Source of the DNA: Aeromicrobium sp. A1-2
GTDB lineage: Bacteria; Actinomycetota; Actinomycetes; Propionibacteriales; Nocardioidaceae
Reading direction: 5' to 3'
NCBI RefSeq assembly: GCF_003443875.1
Contig: NZ_CP027482.1
Coordinates: 1-64,000 of the forward strand
Length of the DNA stretch: 64,000 bases
Shown: positions 57,244 to 64,000 of the stretch, in pieces
How positions within the stretch are numbered: position 1 is the stretch's first letter
Layout: the number at the start of each line of letters is the position of its first letter
Notes under the pieces: generated by a model
Databases searched by the model: none
What the model was told of the DNA's origin: nothing
Seen by the model: the letters and a program-made list of their open reading frames with translations, nothing else
Translations under genes and position numbers: made by a program

Positions 57244-57741
57244 TCAGACGGTGTCGTTCCGTCGGACGTGTGAGCCGGACGCCGTCTCGGCATCTGGATC
57301 GCTAGGCCGCGTGTCGCCGTGGATCGGCTCGCGCGCCGCCACACCATCTGCAGGCTCGGCTCGCCGCGGCCCCCCGTCGTCATGGAGGTCAGGATCGATC
57401 CGGTCGGCCTCGGCGAGCTGCTCGTCCAGAGCGTCCCGCTGCTGCGCGGCCTGCTGGTCTCGGGCGTCGGCCTGCTGCTCGAGTCGCTCCGCCGCCAGGC
57501 GCGCCTCCTCGGCATCGACGCGCGCCGTCGCCGCGTCGGCCTCACTGCGCTGTGCCTCGACGCTTGCGACCTGGGCCCTGTCCCGGATCTCCGTGGCCTC
57601 GAGCCGCCTGCGCTCCTCGTCCTCGCGCCGCTTGATTGCCTTGCGGTTCGCGGTCTTGCGGCTCGCCATGAGCAGCAGTAGCGCAACCACGACGATCGCT
57701 GCCGCAATTGCCAGCCATACCCACCAGTCGACGTCGGACAT
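57244..57741 (-). CDS. Membrane-anchored coiled-coil protein
   Basis: A 165-residue protein with one N-terminal membrane span, VDWWVWLAIAAAIVVVALLL, followed by a long charged helix (KAIKRREDEERRRLEATEIR, RVDEEARLAAERLEQQAD-like) rich in Glu, Arg, Ala and Gln, which should form a coiled coil. The tail (GDTRPSDPDAETASGSHV) is probably disordered. No family can be named. ATG 57741 is preceded by GGAGGAGAT. It stands alone, upstream of the thioesterase gene on the same strand. Confidence 0.78.
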   Translation of the reverse strand: MSDVDWWVWLAIAAAIVVVALLLLMASRKTANRKAIKRREDEERRRLEATEIRDRAQVASVEAQRSEADAATARVDAEEARLAAERLEQQADARDQQAAQQRDALDEQLAEADRIDPDLHDDGGPRRAEPADGVAAREPIHGDTRPSDPDAETASGSHVRRNDTV

Positions 57742-57907
57742 GTCATCTCCTCCTCGGGGCGTGGAGGACCTGAGTGGCCCTCCCACACCGATCGCGTACC
57801 CATCACGCGTCGGATCATGCGAGAGCCACGCCAGCTCGATGAGCGACTGATGGGTGTGGGCGGGCGAACCGCGGCTTCGGGGGAGAGGAGCCGGGAGGCC
57901 TGGTGGG

Positions 57908-60900
57908 TCAGACGTTCCTGCGGTACTGGCCGCCGACCTCGAAGAACGCCTCGGTGACCTGCTGCAGCGAGCAGACCCGGGCGGCGTCCATCAGGACGGC
58001 GAACACGTTCTCGTCGTTGATCGTCGCGAGCCGCAGCCGCTGGATCGCCTCGGCGGCATCGTTGGCGTGCGACTCCTGGAAGCCGCGGACCCGCGTGAGC
58101 TGTGACTCCTTCTCGGCCTCGGTCGCGCGGGCCAGCTCGACGGTCGGCGGCTCGGTCTCGGACTCCGGCTTGCGGAACGTGTTGACGCCGATGATCGGCA
58201 GCGAGCCATCGTGCTTCTTGTGCTCGTAGAGCATCGACTCGTCCTGGATGCGCCCGCGCTGGTAGCCCGTCTCCATCGCACCGAGCACGCCGCCGCGCTC
58301 GTTGATCGCGTCGAACTCGGCCAGCACGGCCTTCTCGACGAGGTCGGTGAGCTCGTCGGTGATGAACGCGCCCTGCGTGGGGTTCTCGTTCATCGCCAGG
58401 CCCCACTCCTTGTTGATGATCATCTGGATCGCGAGGGCCCGGCGCACGGACTCCTCGGAAGGAGTCGTGACGGCTTCGTCGTACGCGTTGGTGTGCAGGC
58501 TGCTGGCGTTGTCGTAGATCGCGATGAGCGCCTGGAGCGTCGTGCGGATGTCGTTGAAGTCCATCTCCTGCGCGTGCAGCGAGCGGCCCGACGTCTGCAC
58601 GTGGTACTTCATCTTCTGCGAGCGCTCGTTGGCGCCGTACTTCTCCTTCATCGCGATGGCCCAGATACGGCGCGCGACGCGGCCGAGGACGGAGTACTCG
58701 GGGTCCATGCCGTTGGAGAAGAAGAACGACAGGTTGGGCGCGAAGTCATCGATGTCCATGCCGCGGGCGAGATAGGACTCGATGTACGTGAAGCCGTTGG
58801 ACAGCGTGAACGCGAGCTGGCTGATGGGGTTCGCCCCGGCCTCGGCGATGTGATAGCCCGAGATCGACACGGAGTAGAAGTTCCGCACCCCCTCGTCGAT
58901 GAAGTACTGCTGGATGTCGCCCATCATCCGGAGCGAGAACTCGGTCGAGAACAGGCAGGTGTTCTGGCCCTGGTCCTCCTTGAGGATGTCCGCCTGAACC
59001 GTGCCGCGGACGTTCTGCAGCGCGTACGTCCGCAGGTCGGCGTGCTCGGTGTCGGACGGCTCGCGGCCCTCGCGCTCGCGGAAGGCATCGACCTGCTGGT
59101 CGATGACGGTGTTGAGGAAGAACGCCAGGACGGTCGGCGCGGGGCCGTTGATCGTCATCGACACCGAGGTCGACGGGGCGACCAGGTCGAAGCCGTCATA
59201 CAGCGCCTTCATGTCATCGAGCGTCGCGACCGAGACGCCCGAGGTTCCGACCTTGCCGTAGACATCGGGGCGCGGGTCGGGATCGCGGCCGTACAGCGTG
59301 ACCGAGTCGAATGCGGTCGACAGCCGGGTCGCGTCGCCGTCGTGCGACAGCAGCTTGAACCGGCGGTTGGTGCGGAACGGATCGCCCTCGCCGGCGAACA
59401 TGCGTGCGGGGTCCTCGCCGTCGCGCTTGAACGGGAAGACGCCCGCCGTGAACGGGAAGTAGCCCGGCAGGTTCTCCTTGCGCCAGAAGCGCACAAGCTC
59501 ACCGTGATCGGTCGTCTTCGGCAACGAGACGCGCGGGATCTTGTTGCCCGACAGCGACTCGCGGGTCAATTGGGTGTGGATCTCCCTGCCGCGGATGGTC
59601 GTGACCATCTCGTCGCCTGAATAGGACTCGACGACCGACGGCCACGCGTCGATCCGGTCGGTGATCTCGGCCGGCACGGCCTTGCGGGCTTCTGTCACCA
59701 ACGCCTCGAGCTCGGCTTTCGAGTCGGTCGACAGGGCGTCCTCGCCGGCCACGAGATCGAGGCGCTGGGCCCGGCTCGCCGACTGCGCGAGCGACTCGGT
59801 GTCGGCGTGGAAGCCGCGGATCGTCTCGGTGATCTCGGAGAGGTAGCGCACGCGATCGGACGGGACGACCTGTCGGATGCCGCTGGAGTGCCGCACGTCG
59901 ACGGGGGGCAGGATTCCTTCGACGATCGGCAGGCCCTGCTCGGCGAGGCTGTCGCGCAGGTGCTGGTACAGCGCTGTGACGCCGTCATCGTTGAAGGTTG
60001 CGGCGGAGGTGCCGAAGATCGGCATGTCCTCGGGCTTCTTGCCGAAGGCCTCGCGGTTGCGCACCATCTGGCGGCCGACGTCGCGCATGGCGTCCTTGGC
60101 CCCGCGGCGCTCGAACTTGTTGATCGCGACGGTGTTGGCGAAGTCGAGCATGTCGATCTTCTCCAGCTGTGACGCGGCACCGAACTCTGGCGTCATGACG
60201 TACATCGAGGCGTCGACGTACGGCACGATCGCGGCGTCGCCCTGGCCGATGCCGGGCGTCTCGACGATGACCAGGTCGAAGCCAGCGGCCTTGACGACCG
60301 CGATGACGTCCGCGAGTGACTCGGGCAGCTCGTGCGAGCCACGCGTCGCGAGCGAACGGAAGTAGGCTCGCTCGCCGTCCAGGGCATTCATCCGGATGCG
60401 GTCGCCGAGAAGTGCGCCGCCGCCCCGGCGACGGGTCGGGTCGACCGCGATCACCGCGATGCGCAGCTTGTCCTGCTGATCGACGCGGAAGCGGCGGACG
60501 AGCTCGTCGGTCAGCGAGGACTTGCCCGAGCCACCGGTGCCGGTGATCCCGAGCACGGGAGCGGTGTGTGCGTCGGCCGCTGCGCGGATGCGATCCAGCT
60601 GGTCGTCGGACAGCGCGCCAGCCTCGGCGTACGTGATGGCGCGGGAGACTGCCGAGCGATCGCCGGCGATGACGGCCTCGACGTCGAGCTCTCCGAGCTC
60701 CAGCAGGCTGAAGTCGCAGTCCTTGACGACCGTGTTGATCATGCCGACCAGGCCCAGGCGCTGACCGTCCTCGGGCGAGAAGATCGTGACACCGCTCTTG
60801 CGCAGCCGGGCGATCTCGTTCGGCACGATGACGCCACCGCCACCGCCGACGACGTGGATGTGGCCGGCGCCCTGCTCGCGCAGCGACTCCACGAGGTACT

Positions 60901-61141
60901 CGAAGTACTCGACATGGCCGCCCTGGTAGGACGAGACCGCGATGCCCTGGACGTCTTCCTCGATCGCCGCATCGACGACTTCCTTGACCGACCGGTTGTG
61001 TCCGAGGTGGACGACCTCGGCACCCTGGGACTGCAGGATCCGGCGCATGATGTTGATCGAGGCGTCGTGGCCGTCGAACAGGGCGGAGGCGGTGACGAAC
61101 CGTACCGGGTTCGTCGGAGTGTGCAGGTCCTGCTGGTTCAT
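57908..61141 (-). CDS. icmF: Isobutyryl-CoA mutase fused type, IcmF (adenosylcobalamin-dependent)
   Basis: A 1077-residue B12 enzyme. It interconverts isobutyryl-CoA and butyryl-CoA (or close relatives). The N-terminal B12 domain has FVTASALFDGHDASINIMRR, where DxH gives the lower cobalt ligand, then VHVVGGGGGVIVPNEIARLR. The MeaI-like G-protein chaperone domain follows with LGITGTGGSGKSSLTDELVR, GLVIVETPGIGQGD-like and NKFERRGAKDAMRDVGRQMV. The mutase barrel from about residue 560 has LPKTTDHGELVRFWRKENLP, DPRPDVYGKVGTSGVSVATL and KYHVQTSGRSLHAQEMDFND. The frame is intact. It is divergent from a MarR gene and close to acyl-CoA genes, fitting valine or branched-chain metabolism. Confidence 0.96.
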   Translation of the reverse strand: MNQQDLHTPTNPVRFVTASALFDGHDASINIMRRILQSQGAEVVHLGHNRSVKEVVDAAIEEDVQGIAVSSYQGGHVEYFEYLVESLREQGAGHIHVVGGGGGVIVPNEIARLRKSGVTIFSPEDGQRLGLVGMINTVVKDCDFSLLELGELDVEAVIAGDRSAVSRAITYAEAGALSDDQLDRIRAAADAHTAPVLGITGTGGSGKSSLTDELVRRFRVDQQDKLRIAVIAVDPTRRRGGGALLGDRIRMNALDGERAYFRSLATRGSHELPESLADVIAVVKAAGFDLVIVETPGIGQGDAAIVPYVDASMYVMTPEFGAASQLEKIDMLDFANTVAINKFERRGAKDAMRDVGRQMVRNREAFGKKPEDMPIFGTSAATFNDDGVTALYQHLRDSLAEQGLPIVEGILPPVDVRHSSGIRQVVPSDRVRYLSEITETIRGFHADTESLAQSASRAQRLDLVAGEDALSTDSKAELEALVTEARKAVPAEITDRIDAWPSVVESYSGDEMVTTIRGREIHTQLTRESLSGNKIPRVSLPKTTDHGELVRFWRKENLPGYFPFTAGVFPFKRDGEDPARMFAGEGDPFRTNRRFKLLSHDGDATRLSTAFDSVTLYGRDPDPRPDVYGKVGTSGVSVATLDDMKALYDGFDLVAPSTSVSMTINGPAPTVLAFFLNTVIDQQVDAFREREGREPSDTEHADLRTYALQNVRGTVQADILKEDQGQNTCLFSTEFSLRMMGDIQQYFIDEGVRNFYSVSISGYHIAEAGANPISQLAFTLSNGFTYIESYLARGMDIDDFAPNLSFFFSNGMDPEYSVLGRVARRIWAIAMKEKYGANERSQKMKYHVQTSGRSLHAQEMDFNDIRTTLQALIAIYDNASSLHTNAYDEAVTTPSEESVRRALAIQMIINKEWGLAMNENPTQGAFITDELTDLVEKAVLAEFDAINERGGVLGAMETGYQRGRIQDESMLYEHKKHDGSLPIIGVNTFRKPESETEPPTVELARATEAEKESQLTRVRGFQESHANDAAEAIQRLRLATINDENVFAVLMDAARVCSLQQVTEAFFEVGGQYRRNV

Positions 61142-61253
61142 GCGTCCTCGATCTCGGTCGTCGGGCGGTCGTGCGAATTCCCTAGGTCTTAAAATAGTCG
61201 GGCATCCAAGTAATTGCCAGTCCGAGTGATGCACGTCCCCTACGATGGTGCCC

Positions 61254-61757
61254 ATGCCGCGCGACCCGAAGCTGCCGTTCGACCCGATCGAGCGCGCCTC
61301 CGAGCTCTGGACCAAGCACATCGGAGACCCGACCTCGATGCGTCTTGCGACCTCGATCATGCGGGTCCAACAACTGATCATCGCCGAGCTCGACGCGGCG
61401 CTCAAGCCCTATGGAATCACCTTCGCGCGCTACGAGGTGCTGGTTCTGCTGTCGTTCAGCTCGACCGGCCGGTTGCCGCTCAGCAAGATCGGCGAGCGGC
61501 TCATGGTGCACCCCACCTCCGTGACCAACGCGATGGACCGGCTCGAGGGCCAGGGCCTGGTCAAGCGGGTCGCCGACAGCACCGACCGGCGACGTACGTT
61601 CGCCGAGCTCACACCCGAGGGTGAAGCAGTCCTGGCCAAGGCGACCGACACGATCATGTCGATCGACTTCGCGGTCAAGGGTCTCGACGCCTCCGAGCAG
61701 GACAAGACGTACGAGCTGCTGCGCAGCCTGCGGCTCTCCGCGGGCGACTTCGACTGA
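61254..61757 (+). CDS. MarR-family regulator
   Basis: A 167-residue winged-helix regulator. It reads SMRLATSIMRVQQLIIAELD and ITFARYEVLVLLSFSSTGRL, then LPLSKIGERLMVHPTSVTNA, the recognition helix, and DRLEGQGLVKRVADSTDRRR, the wing. ATG 61254 is chosen as the start; ATG 61245 and GTG 61248 are alternatives with little difference. It is divergent from icmF across about 110 bases that include an AT-rich stretch (CTTAAAATAG), so control of icmF and itself is the simple guess. Confidence 0.92.
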   Translation: MPRDPKLPFDPIERASELWTKHIGDPTSMRLATSIMRVQQLIIAELDAALKPYGITFARYEVLVLLSFSSTGRLPLSKIGERLMVHPTSVTNAMDRLEGQGLVKRVADSTDRRRTFAELTPEGEAVLAKATDTIMSIDFAVKGLDASEQDKTYELLRSLRLSAGDFD

Positions 61758-61772
61758 CGGCCCGGCGGCTGC

Positions 61773-63647
61773 TCAGTCGACGAGCATCGCCGCGCCGAGA
61801 GTCTCCTCCGGGACGCCGAATCCCTCGATCAGGGTCAGGGTGTGTGGGCGCAGCTTTTCCAGCAGCTCGTTGACCAATGTGGTCACGGTCTTGGCCCGCG
61901 TGTCGGCCAGCCGGTTGTGGCCCATGAACCACGCGAGGTCCTCCTCGATCGAGGTCAGCGCGTACAGCGAGCACACGTCGCGGAGCAGCTCCTGGGCCTC
62001 CGGGCTCTCGCAGCGGGCGATTCCGGCGGTGAACGCCTCGAGCACGATGCGCTCGATGTGGACCCGCCCCGCACGGATGACGTGGTCCTGGGCGGAGTTG
62101 AACACCGTGAAGGCCTCGGCCTTGTCGCTCCCCGCGCGGCGCAGGCGACGGGCGGCGGTCTCGAGCACGTGCTCCTCACGGTCCTCGAACAGGCTGAGCT
62201 GGGTGCCGCGGTCGAGCAGGTCGTGGTCATCGTCACTCTTGCCGGGGCGGGCATCGATCAGTCGCTGGATCAGCTGCGACGCGGCGGTGCGCTCCTTGAC
62301 GACATCGGCGACCGTGCTGGCCGCGAAACGTACGAGCCCGACCGGATCGAGTCCACCGACCTCGGCGGCGTACGCCGTGAGCAGCTCCTTGGCCACGAGT
62401 TGGAACAGCACGTGGTTGTCACCCTCGAACGTCGTGAAAACGTCGGTGTCGCCCTTGAGCGTCGTGAGCCGGTTCTCGGCAAGGTAGCCCGCGCCGCCGC
62501 AGGCCTCGCGGGCCTCCTGGATGGCCTTGGTCGCATGCCACGTCTGGGCTGCCTTGAGGCCTGCGGCCCGGCTCTCGAGCTCACGCTGCTGGTGCGGCGG
62601 GGGCGGCTCCTCCGAGCTCTGGATGCGGTCCATGCGCGCCACGAGCTGGTTCTGGGCGAAGCGATAGGCGTACGACCGGGCGATCAGCGGCAGAAGGCGT
62701 CGCTGGTGCATCCGGTAGTCCATCAGCAGCACCTCCTGACCTGGCTCGGAGCTGAACTGGCGCCGCTTCAGGGCGTAGCGGCCGGCGATGCTGAGGGCCA
62801 CCTCGGTTGCCGCGCTGGCCGAGCCGCCCACGCTGACCCGGCCTCGCACCAGCGTGCCGAGCATCGTGAAGAAGCGGGCGTTCGCGTTGTCGATCGGCGA
62901 GGAGTAGGTGCCTCCCTCATCGACGTGGCCGTACTTGTTGAGCAGGTTCTCGCGCGGGATGCGCACCTGGTCGAAGACGAGGCGACCGTTGTCGACCGCG
63001 CCGAGGCCACCCTTGTGCTTGTCGTCCGACGTCGTGACGCCGGGAAGGTCGTTGCCCTTGTCGTCCCGCAGCGGCACGAGGAAGCAGTGGACGCCGTGGT
63101 TCTCACCCTTCGTGACGAGCTGGGCGAACACAGCCCCGACCTGCGCGTGCGCGGCGGCTCCGCCGATGTAGTCCTTGCGCGAGGAGGGTGTCGGCGAGTG
63201 GATCACGAACTCCTCGGTCGCCGGATCGAAGGTCGCGGTGGTCTCCAGACTCTGCACGTCGCTGCCGTGGCCGGTCTCGGTCATCGCGAAGCAACCGAGG
63301 ATGTCCAGGTTGATCAGCCCGGGGATGTACGCCTGGTGGTGCTTGTCGGTGCCGAGGTTCTCGATCGCCCCGCCGAACAGGCCCCACTGCACGCCGGCCT
63401 TGACCATCAGCGAGAGGTCGAACTGCGCCAGCATCTCGATGCCGGTCACCGCCATGCCGGGATCGCCCGTGCCGCGTTGGCACCGGCGGGATCGGCACGA
63501 GCTGCTGCGGACCCGTGCCCGGGCCTGGTCGAGCGTCAGGTCGTGGTCGAAGGCCAGATCCAGGGCTGCGAGGTCCTTGCGGGACTGCTCGCGCACGTGG
63601 CGCCACTTGCCGTCGAGAGCGATGCGGACGTCGTCACTGAGTGCCAT
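61773..63647 (-). CDS. Acyl-CoA dehydrogenase / oxidase-type flavoprotein
   Basis: A 625-codon acyl-CoA dehydrogenase of the longer, acyl-CoA oxidase-like branch. From ATG 63647 it reads MALSDDVRIALDGKWRHVRE. Two compensating frame slips (about 63540 and 63480) garble QLVPIPP and the next 15 residues. The core then has LINLDILGCFAMTETGHGSD, the FAD-binding segment, VHCFLVPLRDDKGNDLPGVT, NGRLVFDQVRIPRENLLNKY and ACGGAGYLAENRLTTLKGDT followed by VFTTFEGDNHVLFQLVAKEL, which holds the catalytic Glu region. The C-terminal domain (about 200 residues) is typical of ACOX. It converges on the MarR gene and stands divergent from the riboswitch at the window end. Confidence 0.9.
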   Translation of the reverse strand: MALSDDVRIALDGKWRHVREQSRKDLAALDLAFDHDLTLDQARARVRSSSCRSRRCQRGTGDPGMAVTGIEMLAQFDLSLMVKAGVQWGLFGGAIENLGTDKHHQAYIPGLINLDILGCFAMTETGHGSDVQSLETTATFDPATEEFVIHSPTPSSRKDYIGGAAAHAQVGAVFAQLVTKGENHGVHCFLVPLRDDKGNDLPGVTTSDDKHKGGLGAVDNGRLVFDQVRIPRENLLNKYGHVDEGGTYSSPIDNANARFFTMLGTLVRGRVSVGGSASAATEVALSIAGRYALKRRQFSSEPGQEVLLMDYRMHQRRLLPLIARSYAYRFAQNQLVARMDRIQSSEEPPPPHQQRELESRAAGLKAAQTWHATKAIQEAREACGGAGYLAENRLTTLKGDTDVFTTFEGDNHVLFQLVAKELLTAYAAEVGGLDPVGLVRFAASTVADVVKERTAASQLIQRLIDARPGKSDDDHDLLDRGTQLSLFEDREEHVLETAARRLRRAGSDKAEAFTVFNSAQDHVIRAGRVHIERIVLEAFTAGIARCESPEAQELLRDVCSLYALTSIEEDLAWFMGHNRLADTRAKTVTTLVNELLEKLRPHTLTLIEGFGVPEETLGAAMLVD

Positions 63648-63724
63648 GGAGAAACCGTACTCGGATCGCGGGCTCGCGGCAGGGGATGCGCACCGTATCG
63701 CTCCGGAGGGCGTCGAAGTGTTAG

Positions 63725-63855
63725 ATTTCACCTGCCATTCGGCACAACTCCATTCGCCCGCATGCCAGGGAAAGCCGGTCAAATTCCGGCGCTGACCCGC
63801 AACCGTAGGCCACCGAGAGGTGGTGAGCCGGAGCACCTGCTGTGGGAGACACCAA
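63725..63855 (+). promoter_or_regulatory. Third cobalamin riboswitch, upstream of a gene cut by the window end
   Basis: The plus strand contains AGGGAAAGCCGGTCAAATTC, then CCGGCGCTGACCCGCAACCG and a CACC-GAGA-GGTG arm, then GAGCCGGAGCACCTGCTGT. These match the conserved core of cobalamin riboswitches (GGGAA-N-CCGG, ATTCCGGCGC, the CCCGCAAC box and the GCCGGA end). A signal-peptide-like ORF starts about 70 bases downstream. The gene it controls is therefore expected to act in uptake, remodelling or replacement of cobalamin. The edges are approximate. Confidence 0.92.
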
Positions 63856-63922
63856 TCCACGCTGTCGAGGAACAACACGTGACGGGCATCGAGCCTCTCC
63901 GTGCTGCAGCGAGAAGGAATCC

Positions 63923-64000
63923 ATGCTGACGCGTATCCGGCGTATCCGGCGTATCCGGCGTATCCGGCGTGTGCTGCTGGCTCCGATCGTGATGCTCCCG
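63923..64000 (+). CDS. Start of a secreted or membrane protein under cobalamin control (partial)
   Basis: Only 26 codons are inside the window. ATG 63923 has GAGAAGGA 4-5 nt upstream. The protein starts MLTRI, goes through RRI repeats, and enters a hydrophobic stretch VLLAPIVMLP, which looks like the n-region and start of the h-region of a signal peptide or a first membrane span. The riboswitch makes a cobalt or cobalamin transport component the likely product, but nothing in the visible part shows the family. Confidence 0.65.
   Translation, partial: MLTRIRRIRRIRRIRRVLLAPIVMLP
63932..63967. repeat. Four tandem copies of a 9-bp unit inside a signal-peptide coding region
   Basis: CGTATCCGG is repeated four times without a gap (63932-63940, 63941-63949, 63950-63958, 63959-63967). 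Each unit codes for Arg-Ile-Arg, so the number of copies changes the positive charge of the N terminus but keeps the frame. Confidence 0.95.

Noticed and set aside
58211..59620. Long plus-strand open frame opposite icmF
   Set aside because: Shadow of the icmF reading frame; composition is repetitive and no protein family is recognisable.
63932..63967. Tandem repeat considered as a CRISPR-like array
   Set aside because: Units are 9 bp with no spacers and are inside a coding region; no cas genes are present.

Overview
The window is high-GC actinobacterial DNA. Gene content fits the Propionibacteriales, most likely a Nocardioidaceae or Aeromicrobium-like chromosome. The clues are a CobIJ fusion, a Mycobacterium-type order of fused chelatase, cobO and cobB, a 13E12-type HNH gene with an SOS box, FprA, IcmF, and many short ATGA or GTGA gene overlaps. 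The genus is an inference from gene content, not from a marker gene.

Bases 1-16056 are a cobalamin factory in four transcription blocks. A minus-strand operon (fused AAA+/VWA chelatase, cobO, cobB, cobC) sits behind a cobalamin riboswitch. cobL and cobM run on the plus strand. A second minus-strand operon holds a FhuF-like reductase, a small unknown protein, cobG, cobH and cobIJ. A second riboswitch leads cobN and cobF. Together these cover most of the oxygen-dependent route from precorrin-2 to adenosylcobyrate, plus the aminopropanol arm. cobA, cobK, cobQ, cobD and the nucleotide-loop genes are not in the window. A third cobalamin riboswitch at about 63725-63855 leads a gene cut by the window end. 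The B12-dependent mutase icmF lies just inside it, at 57908-61141.

Bases 16073-25511 are mixed: a methyltransferase, a lipoate-ligase-like protein, the SOS-boxed HNH gene, then a scar. In the scar a serine recombinase is cut by an IS3-like element whose other end abuts the tail of a fatty-acid desaturase. Two flavin or NADPH oxidoreductases and a YihY membrane protein follow. Bases 25605-28803 are a three-gene cassette of DUF4956 membrane protein, VTC-domain protein and Cthe_2159-like surface lipoprotein.

Bases 29000-47783 are dominated by acyl-CoA and lipid genes: two acyl-CoA ligases, a ligase remnant, 3-hydroxybutyryl-CoA dehydrogenase, and two paralogous pairs of a DUF3556 membrane protein with a phytoene-desaturase-like FAD enzyme. 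The first pair is followed by a PucR-type regulator. An MFS pump with its TetR regulator and clear operators, a PAP2 protein and FprA lie between the pairs. Bases 47901-50780 encode a compact flavin electron-transfer module (FMN-binding lipoprotein, ApbE, NqrB/RnfD-like membrane domain fused to a ferredoxin-reductase domain). The rest holds clpB with a HAIR-like site, a type II NADH dehydrogenase, a BtuF-like receptor, a thioesterase, icmF with a divergent MarR gene, and a large acyl-CoA dehydrogenase/oxidase.

Many otherwise normal genes carry one or more frame breaks, heaviest in the first 5 kb and often next to runs of G or C. They are most easily read as single-base errors in the sequence rather than real pseudogenes. 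Coordinates of those genes are given as the full span, with break points noted.
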